Shown here one piece after another: positions 52,866 to 59,672 of a stretch of 64,000 bases of DNA. The stretch lies in the NCBI RefSeq assembly GCF_001613325.1, contig NZ_BDCD01000002.1, positions 248,001-312,000 on the forward strand. The letters run 5' to 3'. How positions within the stretch are numbered: position 1 is the stretch's first letter; the number at the start of each line of letters is the position of its first letter. The notes beneath the pieces were generated by a model. The model saw only the letters and a list, made by a program, of their open reading frames with translations, had not been told where the DNA came from and searched no databases. A program made the translations under genes and the position numbers. The stretch is from Nocardia yamanashiensis NBRC 100130 (GTDB lineage Bacteria > Actinomycetota > Actinomycetes > Mycobacteriales > Mycobacteriaceae).

Positions 52866-54017
52866 TCAGGGCAGCCGGTAGCGGTCCACGAGTTCGGCTC
52901 CGAGCCGGGCCAATTCGGCACGGACGGAATCGGGTCCGGTCACCTCCAGCGCGGCGCCCCAGCCGGCGAGTTGCTGGGCGATCATGAGCGGGGTCGGGGC
53001 GGTGATGCGGACCAGGATGCGGCCGTCGGGAACCGGGCCGTCGACCTCGCAATGGCGGCCCTGCTGGTGGCGCAGGACCGGCAGCAGTTGCGCCGGAACC
53101 AGCACGGTCGCCGCCAGCAGGGCGCGCTGCCCCTCCACCTGCTCGACCACCGCCGACCAGGCTGCCGCGAGATCGAAATCGGCCGGGCGTGCCGCGGTTT
53201 CGGTGGTGACCTCCACCGCGTCCATCCGATCGACTCGGAAAACCCGCTGACCGTGGTCCGTTCCGGCGACCAGGTACCAGATGCCGTCCTTGTCCACGAG
53301 CCCCCACGGATCGGCGCTCCGGCTGCCGCGCGGGCCCTCGGTGTGTATGTCCGCTTCCGCGTTTCGGCGGTGCGTAGGGGTACTCCGGTCGATGGGGCGC
53401 TGACTTCGGCCGGTCTCGGGGCCGCTGCCCTCGAATCGAGACCCGTCCGATCTCGCCGCATCGGGTCGGGAGCGGTCGGTGCTCGCTGCGCTCGGCGCGG
53501 AATCGCCCGGTCGTGCGGGACCGCCGTTCGCTCTGCCGCGGGCGGCTCCCCGATACTCGAATCGGATTCTGCGGCGGCGCACAACGGCTCGTTGCAACTC
53601 GGCGACCAGCGGCGGCGGTTGGTCGTCGTGCGCACCCCAGCGGGCCGGATCGACCACGACGGCGTCGGCGGCGGCCTCGGCCTCGGCTCGGAAGGTCTGC
53701 GGCAAGGCGCGCAGCAGTTTTCGCAGTGCCGATCTGGTAGCGGGCGCGGCGGTCGCGACCGGGCCGAGCAGCAGGAACAGCGCTTGCGCCTCGTCGGCGT
53801 TGAGCCCGCTGAGATCGGTCCGCGCGCCACCGACCAGCTGCCAGCCGCCGCCCCGGCCGGGCTGCGGGTACACCGGGATCCCGGCGGTGGAGAGGGCCTC
53901 GAGATCGCGGCGCGCGGTGGCCACCGAGATTTCCAGTTCGGCCGCGACCTCGCCCGCCGTCACGCGTCCGCGCTGCTGCATGAACAGCAGCGTCGCCACC
54001 AATCGATCCGCTCGCAT
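52866..54017 (-). CDS. WYL-domain transcriptional regulator with low-complexity insertion
   Basis: A 383-residue DeoR/YafY-type regulator. Helix-turn-helix ADRLVATLLFMQQRGRVTA and AGEVAAELEISVATARRDLE occupy residues 2-45. The WYL domain starts near residue 135 and resumes at DPWGLVDKDGIWYLVAG near residue 238. Between them, residues 160-237 are Arg/Ser/Pro-rich low-complexity sequence not found in ordinary WYL proteins, seemingly an in-frame insertion. ATG 54017. It is divergent from the VOC gene across a 25-base palindrome. Confidence 0.88.
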   Translation of the reverse strand: MRADRLVATLLFMQQRGRVTAGEVAAELEISVATARRDLEALSTAGIPVYPQPGRGGGWQLVGGARTDLSGLNADEAQALFLLLGPVATAAPATRSALRKLLRALPQTFRAEAEAAADAVVVDPARWGAHDDQPPPLVAELQRAVVRRRRIRFEYRGAARGRANGGPARPGDSAPSAASTDRSRPDAARSDGSRFEGSGPETGRSQRPIDRSTPTHRRNAEADIHTEGPRGSRSADPWGLVDKDGIWYLVAGTDHGQRVFRVDRMDAVEVTTETAARPADFDLAAAWSAVVEQVEGQRALLAATVLVPAQLLPVLRHQQGRHCEVDGPVPDGRILVRITAPTPLMIAQQLAGWGAALEVTGPDSVRAELARLGAELVDRYRLP

Positions 54018-54037
54018 GGTTCGGAATTCTGCCCGTA

Positions 54038-54062
54038 AAAGTGCTCATTCGGTGAGCACTTT
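54038..54062. promoter_or_regulatory. WYL-regulator operator between divergent genes
   Basis: AAAGTGCTCA-TTCGG-TGAGCACTTT is a perfect inverted repeat with 10-base arms, centred 33 bases before the WYL start and 64 bases before the VOC gene. It is the only strong palindrome in this divergent region. Confidence 0.75.
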
Positions 54063-54113
54063 GGGCGCGAGACTGAATACATCCACAACGGAAGAGCTCG
54101 AAGGAGAACGACG

Positions 54114-54521
54114 ATGCTGCGTGGCATGGCGACCGTGAACTACTACGCCGACGACCTCGAGGCCGCCAAGGACTGGTACGCCGAATTGCTGGGCGTGCAG
54201 CCGTATTTCCAGGTGCCCGGCGGCTACTACGAATTCCGGATCGGTGACTACCAGGCCGAATTGGGCATCATCAAGGGCCAATACGCGCCGAGCCGGCCGG
54301 ATCGGCCGGGCGGCCAGATCCTGAACTGGCACGTCGACGATGTCGAGGCCGCGTTCGCACGGCTGCTGGAATTGGGCGCGAAGGAGTTCGAGCCGATCAC
54401 CGAGCGCGGGCAGGGGACCGGATTCGTCACCGCGTCGGTGGTGGACCCGTTCGGCAACGTGCTGGGCATCATGACCAACCCGCACTATCTGGAGATCCTC
54501 GCGCAGACCCGCCCCGCCTAG
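54114..54521 (+). CDS. VOC (glyoxalase-fold) family protein
   Basis: A 135-residue single-domain vicinal-oxygen-chelate protein. TVNYYADDLEAAKDWYAELLG begins the first beta-alpha-beta-beta-beta unit and FVTASVVDPFGNVLGIM closes the second, both standard. The metal-binding residues are not all evident. AAGGAG lies upstream of ATG 54114. It is divergent from the WYL regulator and probably its target. Reaction unknown: detoxification by glutathione/mycothiol-like transfer or dioxygenation are possible. Confidence 0.88.
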   Translation: MLRGMATVNYYADDLEAAKDWYAELLGVQPYFQVPGGYYEFRIGDYQAELGIIKGQYAPSRPDRPGGQILNWHVDDVEAAFARLLELGAKEFEPITERGQGTGFVTASVVDPFGNVLGIMTNPHYLEILAQTRPA

Positions 54522-54605
54522 GGGTGGCGATCGGGGAGCGGGATGCGACGGCAGGGCCCGGGGTACGCGGAACTCGGGCTCTGCCCAGCCCGGTTCCGGC
54601 CGGGA

Positions 54606-55019
54606 TCAGCCCAGGCCGAACGACCCGGTCGACGGCGCCGCCGCGGCCGGCCGCTTCAGTTCGTAGTTCACCGACGCCGACGAACTACCCTGCTTGGCGA
54701 TGATCGTGAAGTTGCCGTAGTCCGACGGCACCCAGGTGACCTCGGCGGTGGCCGCCGAGGTGTCCCAGGTCTCCTGTTGCGGCACGGCATAGCCGATCAC
54801 ATTGCCGTTCACCGTGATCGTGACGTCGTCGAGGCGGTTGTCCCCGGTCAGGCGCACCCGCACATAGCAGGCCTTGCCCACCGCGCAGGTCTCGCTCGCG
54901 GACACATTGTCGACCCGGACCTGTTCGGTATTGGCCGCAGCCGACGGGGCCAATGCCACGGGCACGGCGACCGCTGCCAGTGCGGCCGCCGCGACGCCGG
55001 TGAATGTCGTGCTCTTCAT
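54606..55019 (-). CDS. Secreted Ig-like protein (paralogue of 52103)
   Basis: A 137-residue exported protein with signal cleavage after SAAA near residue 29. The mature domain is a beta-sandwich with two Cys (ETCAVGKACYV) and TVNGNVIGYAVP. It ends STGSFGLG, echoing GTGSF in the paralogue. Alignment: CxxxVxLxGxxxxxDxxxxV then W-x-P and KQ-x-S. It shares the leader GCCGGAAGGAAGT with the paralogue. The two flank the WYL/VOC pair. Function unknown. Confidence 0.75.
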   Translation of the reverse strand: MKSTTFTGVAAAALAAVAVPVALAPSAAANTEQVRVDNVSASETCAVGKACYVRVRLTGDNRLDDVTITVNGNVIGYAVPQQETWDTSAATAEVTWVPSDYGNFTIIAKQGSSSASVNYELKRPAAAAPSTGSFGLG

Positions 55020-55306
55020 CTGCGTGTACTACTTCCTTCCGGCACTCCCGATGAGCGCCACGGCGGACTGTAACAGCGCGACGCCGACCGGTCGGGCGAA
55101 ATGAAAACCGTTGCATAGCCATGCCTTTCGCGCATGACCTGCCGCAATCGCCGAGCGCGCAAAATAGCATCCCCCACCGACAACCTCACCCCTCGAAGAT
55201 CGACGCCACGCCGAGTTGTCCCCAACCCGCCCGCCCCTCCACAGCCCCCGCAAAACCCCAGGTGAAGCTCCCGGCCCCCACCGACCGCCGGCGCACCCTC
55301 GATGCC

Positions 55307-56554
55307 ATGACGACGCCGACCGAACCCACGCCCGATCCCCGCCACCGACCCGGTGAATCACCCGGCCCGGCAACAGCATCCGAACCCGAGGCCACATCGG
55401 GTGAACCGGAACCACGGCTCCGGGACCCCGGAGAATTCATCGCGGCGGTACCGGCCATGCTCGGATTCATGCCCGAGCGGTCCCTCGTGGTGACCGTGCT
55501 GCGTGCCGACCCCGAAGGGACGGATCAGGAGCGGGACAGCATGTCCGAGTCCACGATGCGCAGCGGGCCGGGATGTGCGGCGACCGTGGATGTGGTGGCG
55601 CGGGTGGATATGGACGGTTCGGGGCGGGCGGCCACGGCCGAGGTGGTGGATCGGGTGGCTCGGTTGTGTGTGCAGCGGCGGGCGGCTGCCGCCATCGCGC
55701 TCATCGTCGATGATCGGGCGACGGTGCCGGGGCGGCGGCATCGCGGGGTGCGGTCGCGGCAGCACGGGAATTTGATTGCGGCGCTGGAGCATCGGCTGGA
55801 GGCGGAGGGGGTGCCGTTGGCGGGGGCGTGGGCGGTGCGGGGAATCGGGGCCGAGCAGGCGTGGTGGAGCGTGATGCCACCCGCGCGGCGGGGAATCCAG
55901 CCTGATCCGGCGGCCTCCCTGGTCACCGTGCGGCAGGTGCTCGAGGGGCGGCCGATGCGAGGGTCGCGGGATGAGCTCACCGCTTTGGTCGCGGTGGATG
56001 CCGAACTGCGGGAACGGGTTTCGAGTCGGATAGAGCGGGCCGGAGCGGACGCGGCCGGGCGGCTGGCGGGCGCGTTGCGATGCGGCGATCTCGAGCGGTT
56101 CACGCGGGGCGCCCTGCGGCGCGTGGTGGCGGGGATCGGCGCGGCCGGGACCGGTGCGCTGCTGGAACCCGGCGACCTCGCGGAAGTGGCTGTGGCGCTG
56201 CGGGATCCGGCCGTGCGCGACATCATGTTCGCGCTCACCGAGGATCCGCACGCGCACGCGGCCGAGGCATTGTGGTTGCAGCTCACGCGCGCCCTGCCGG
56301 ACGCGGATCGGGCGGATGCGGCCGCGCTACTGGCCTATCACGCGTATGCGCGCGGGGACGGGCCGCTGGCGGGGGTGGCCCTGGAAGTCGCCCTGGGCTG
56401 TGATCCGGCGCATCGGGTGGCGACGCTGCTGGATGTCGGCCTGCAATCGGGCATGCGGCCCGGCCGGCTGCATCGGCTCGCCGAATCGGGTCGCGAGGCC
56501 GCCGCCGATCTCGGCGTCAACCTCGCGACCTGCTTCGAAGCGAAACAGCCGTGA
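55307..56554 (+). CDS. DUF4192-family protein
   Basis: A 415-residue protein found throughout Actinobacteria. It has a Pro-rich N-terminus, EFIAAVPAMLGFMPERSLVV near residue 47, and a helical C-terminal half. The function of DUF4192 is unknown. The ATG at 55307 is used. A longer frame to 55121 has a low-complexity N-terminus. The first part is C-rich in codon third positions and becomes G-rich after about 55540. Tail-to-tail with galE, 4 bases apart. Confidence 0.8.
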   Translation: MTTPTEPTPDPRHRPGESPGPATASEPEATSGEPEPRLRDPGEFIAAVPAMLGFMPERSLVVTVLRADPEGTDQERDSMSESTMRSGPGCAATVDVVARVDMDGSGRAATAEVVDRVARLCVQRRAAAAIALIVDDRATVPGRRHRGVRSRQHGNLIAALEHRLEAEGVPLAGAWAVRGIGAEQAWWSVMPPARRGIQPDPAASLVTVRQVLEGRPMRGSRDELTALVAVDAELRERVSSRIERAGADAAGRLAGALRCGDLERFTRGALRRVVAGIGAAGTGALLEPGDLAEVAVALRDPAVRDIMFALTEDPHAHAAEALWLQLTRALPDADRADAAALLAYHAYARGDGPLAGVALEVALGCDPAHRVATLLDVGLQSGMRPGRLHRLAESGREAAADLGVNLATCFEAKQP

Positions 56555-56558
56555 GAAC

Positions 56559-57539
56559 TCAGCGGGCGCTGTGCGCGCGATCGCCGAGCATGCGCAGGAA
56601 TTCCCAGGCGTCGGAGACGATCTCGTCGAGATCGGTGTGCTCCGGCCGCCAGCCCAGCTCGGCGATGGCGCGGTCGCTGGCCGCCACGAGCACCGCCGGG
56701 TCACCGGCGCGCCGGGGCGCGTCGACCGAGGCGATCGGCAGCCCGGTCACCCGCCGGCAGGCCGAAATGACCTCGCGCACCGAGAAACCGGTGCCGCTGC
56801 CGAGATTGAAGATGCGGTGCACGCCGGGCTGCGACTGGGCCAGCGCGAGCAGATGCGCCTGCGCCAGATCGCGAATGTGGATGTAGTCGCGTACCGCCGA
56901 ACCGTCCGGCGTCGGGTAGTCGGTGCCGAACACCGAGATCGACTCACGATGGCCCAGCGCCGTCTGCAGCACCAGGGGGATGAGATGGGTTTCCACCACG
57001 CGGTTCTCGCCGAGCCCGGCGTACGCGCCCGCCACATTGAAGTAGCGCAGGCTGGTCGCCGCCAGCCCGTGCGCCGCCGCGTACGAGGTGATGGCGTAGT
57101 CGATCGAAAGCTTCGACGCGCCGTAGGGATTGGTCGGCAGCTTCGGCGCGGTCTCTACGATCGGCACCTGCTCCGGCTCGCCGTACACGGCCGCGGTCGA
57201 GGAGAACACCAAGCGCGGGGTGCCCGCGGCCCGCATGGCCTCGAGCAACGCCAGCGTCTTCACCACATTGCCGTGCCAGTACTTCTCCGGCGCCACCACC
57301 GACTCGCCGACCAGCGACTGGGCCGCGAAATGCAGCACGCCGTCGAAGTTTTCGGCCGCGATGAGCTCCACGCCCGCGGTGGCGATATCGCCCTCCACGA
57401 ACTTCGCCCCGGCCGGCACGCCGTCGGCATTGCCGGTGCTGAGATCGTCGACGACCACCACCTCGTGGCCGTCCTCGAGCAGGACCTGCGCGCAGACGCT
57501 ACCGACGTAGCCCGCGCCTCCGGTAACCAGCAGCTTCAC
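56559..57539 (-). CDS. galE: UDP-glucose 4-epimerase GalE
   Basis: A 326-residue extended SDR. The NAD motif is GGAGYVGS at residues 7-14, the catalytic pair YGASK is near residue 138, and [10 protein letters not shown] provides the Ser/Thr. It interconverts UDP-glucose and UDP-galactose, the source of galactofuranose for arabinogalactan. It lies 3 bases downstream of ideR in one operon, as in Corynebacterium (dtxR-galE). Confidence 0.95.
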   Translation of the reverse strand: MKLLVTGGAGYVGSVCAQVLLEDGHEVVVVDDLSTGNADGVPAGAKFVEGDIATAGVELIAAENFDGVLHFAAQSLVGESVVAPEKYWHGNVVKTLALLEAMRAAGTPRLVFSSTAAVYGEPEQVPIVETAPKLPTNPYGASKLSIDYAITSYAAAHGLAATSLRYFNVAGAYAGLGENRVVETHLIPLVLQTALGHRESISVFGTDYPTPDGSAVRDYIHIRDLAQAHLLALAQSQPGVHRIFNLGSGTGFSVREVISACRRVTGLPIASVDAPRRAGDPAVLVAASDRAIAELGWRPEHTDLDEIVSDAWEFLRMLGDRAHSAR

Positions 57540-57542
57540 GTA

Positions 57543-58229
57543 TCAGACCAACTTCACCTGGACGGCGTGCGCCATCTCGTCGGACAGTTCGAAGCCGTCG
57601 TGACCCGGCACCGAGATGATCACGGCGCCCGGCTTGGTCTCGACGGTGACGCGCGCGTCCGGCACCACGCCGGCCTCACGCAGCTGATTGATCACCTCGG
57701 GGTCGGTCTGGATGTGCTCGGACAGCCGGCGCACCACGACCGCCACGGTCTGCCCGGCGGGCAGGTCCGACAGCCGCACCAGCTTCTCCTCGCCGCCCGC
57801 GCTCGGCGTCACGCCCAGCTCGTCCAGGCCCGGAATGGGATTGCCGTAGGGGGAGGTGGTGGGGTTGTTCAGCACCTGGATCAGGCGCCGCTCCACCTCC
57901 TCGCTCATCACGTGCTCCCAGCGGCACGCCTCGGCGTGCACGTTCTGCCAGTCCAGTCCGATGATGTCGACCAGCAGCCGTTCGGCGAGCCGGTGCTTGC
58001 GCATCACGGCCACGGCCATGGCGCGGCCCTTGTCGGTCAGTTCGAGATGGCGATCACCGGCAACGGTCAGCAAACCGTCGCGTTCCATCCGCGCCACCGT
58101 CTGGCTGACCGTCGGCCCGCTCTGCTCCAGACGCTCGGCGATGCGGGCGCGCAACGGCGTGACGCCCTCCTCCTCGAGGTCGTAGATGGTACGGAGATAC
58201 ATCTCCGTGGTGTCGACCAGATCCTTCAC
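57543..58229 (-). CDS. ideR: Iron-dependent repressor IdeR (DtxR family)
   Basis: A 228-residue IdeR. The helix-turn-helix covers residues 26-50 (SGPTVSQTVARMERDG). The metal-site ligands are Met10, His79, Glu83, His98, Cys102, Glu105 and His106, all as in DtxR/IdeR, and the C-terminal SH3-like domain is present. With Fe2+ bound it represses siderophore genes and activates iron storage. ATG 58229. It is the first gene of the ideR-galE pair. Confidence 0.97.
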   Translation of the reverse strand: MKDLVDTTEMYLRTIYDLEEEGVTPLRARIAERLEQSGPTVSQTVARMERDGLLTVAGDRHLELTDKGRAMAVAVMRKHRLAERLLVDIIGLDWQNVHAEACRWEHVMSEEVERRLIQVLNNPTTSPYGNPIPGLDELGVTPSAGGEEKLVRLSDLPAGQTVAVVVRRLSEHIQTDPEVINQLREAGVVPDARVTVETKPGAVIISVPGHDGFELSDEMAHAVQVKLV

Positions 58230-58420
58230 CTGTTAACCCCTTCGTCGGCACGAATTCTACCCATGCACGGCGGCTGCACCGGGCGACAGCATATTTCGCG
58301 AACGCAGAGACAACACCGATGACGGCCTGCGTGTTCCCTTCGGGTTTCCCGGGTCACGCCGGCGCTGCCTCGCTATGACGGCGTCGCGGTGTCAACAGCC
58401 TACGAGCGCGGGGCACGCAC

Positions 58421-58426
58421 TAGCGT
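58421..58426 (+). promoter_or_regulatory. -10 element for a leaderless acuC transcript
   Basis: TAGCGT lies 7 bases before the ATG at 58434 and there is no ribosome site between them, so transcription would begin at the start codon. The same spacing is seen at oxyR and other genes in the window. Confidence 0.5.
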
Positions 58427-58433
58427 GGCAGGT

Positions 58434-59672
58434 ATGGCTGGCGCGGTGGGTCGAGACGGAACCGTTGTGTGGACCGACAGGTTCCTCGACTACACCTGGA
58501 CCCCGGAGCACCCGATGCGGCCGGTCCGATTGCAGTTCACCATGGCTTTGGCGCAGGGATTGGGGTTGCTCGACGGAGTCGAGACCCTGGCGCCGGCGGC
58601 GGCCGGGGACGGCGAACTGCTGCGGGTGCACACCCACGACTACATCGAGGCGGTCAAGCACGCGGCGCCGCCGAACGGCGCGGTCCCGCTGAATCCGCCG
58701 CACGGCCTGGGCTCGGCCGACAACCCGGTCTTCCCGCACATGCACGAGGCGGCCTCGGTCATCGTGGGCGGCACTCTGGCCGCGGCCCAGGAGATCGCGG
58801 CGGGGCGGACCCGGCGGGCGGTGAGCATCGGCGGCGGCATGCACCACGCCATGCCGGATGCCGCGGCCGGCTTCTGCGTCTACAACGATGTGGCGGTAGC
58901 GATCTCGTGGCTACTGGACAACGGCTTCGACCGCATCGCCTATATCGACGTGGACGTGCATCACGGTGACGGCGTGCAGCGCATGTTCTACGGCGACCCA
59001 CGGGTGCTGACGCTTTCGATCCACCAGCATCCGGCGACGCTGTGGCCCAATACCGGCTGGCCCGAGGAGACCGGCGGCGGCAAGGCCGAGGGCACCAAGC
59101 TCAATCTGCCGATCATGCCGGGCACCCGGGACCAGTTGTGGCTGCGCGGTTTCCACGCCGTCGCACCGGGTGCGCTGGCCGCTTTCCGGCCGCAGATCGT
59201 GATCAGCCAGTGCGGTGTCGACACCCACCGCGAAGACCCGCTGGCGGATCTGGACCTGAGCGTCGACGGCCAGCGCGCCGCCTTCATCGCCATGCGCGAT
59301 TTGGCCGACCGCTACGCCGAGGGCCGCTGGCTCGCCGTCGGCGGCGGCGGTTACGGCCTCATCCGCGTGGTCCCGCGCGCCTGGACCCACCTGCTGGCCG
59401 CCGCCCTGGACCGCGACATCGACCCCGACACCCCCATTCCGCAGGCATGGACCGACCAGGTCACCGCCTACGCCCCCACCGTCGCGCCGCCCCGCACCAT
59501 GGGCGACGGCGCACCGGTGGACTTCGACCGCTGGGACGGCCCCGGCGGCGGCCGCGAGACCGGCGACGAACGTTTCGACCGGGCCCGCCGCGCCCTCGAC
59601 ACATCCGTATTGGCTACCCGCCGAGCGACTTTCGGCCTGCTCGGCCTGGATCCGGAGGATCCCCGTGACTGA
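58434..59672 (+). CDS. acuC: AcuC-type lysine deacetylase (histone deacetylase superfamily)
   Basis: A 412-residue zinc deacetylase. GGGMHHAMPDAAAGFCVYNDVAVAI contains the His pair, and IDVDVHHGDGVQ the Asp and His zinc ligands. The catalytic pocket is completed by GVDTHREDPLADL and VGGGGYG. It removes acyl groups from lysine, classically on acetyl-CoA synthetase. The ATG at 58434 (with TAGCGT 7 bases upstream) is preferred over GTG 58389. The 3' end overlaps the Pat-type acetyltransferase, so opposing activities are made together. Confidence 0.93.
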   Translation: MAGAVGRDGTVVWTDRFLDYTWTPEHPMRPVRLQFTMALAQGLGLLDGVETLAPAAAGDGELLRVHTHDYIEAVKHAAPPNGAVPLNPPHGLGSADNPVFPHMHEAASVIVGGTLAAAQEIAAGRTRRAVSIGGGMHHAMPDAAAGFCVYNDVAVAISWLLDNGFDRIAYIDVDVHHGDGVQRMFYGDPRVLTLSIHQHPATLWPNTGWPEETGGGKAEGTKLNLPIMPGTRDQLWLRGFHAVAPGALAAFRPQIVISQCGVDTHREDPLADLDLSVDGQRAAFIAMRDLADRYAEGRWLAVGGGGYGLIRVVPRAWTHLLAAALDRDIDPDTPIPQAWTDQVTAYAPTVAPPRTMGDGAPVDFDRWDGPGGGRETGDERFDRARRALDTSVLATRRATFGLLGLDPEDPRD

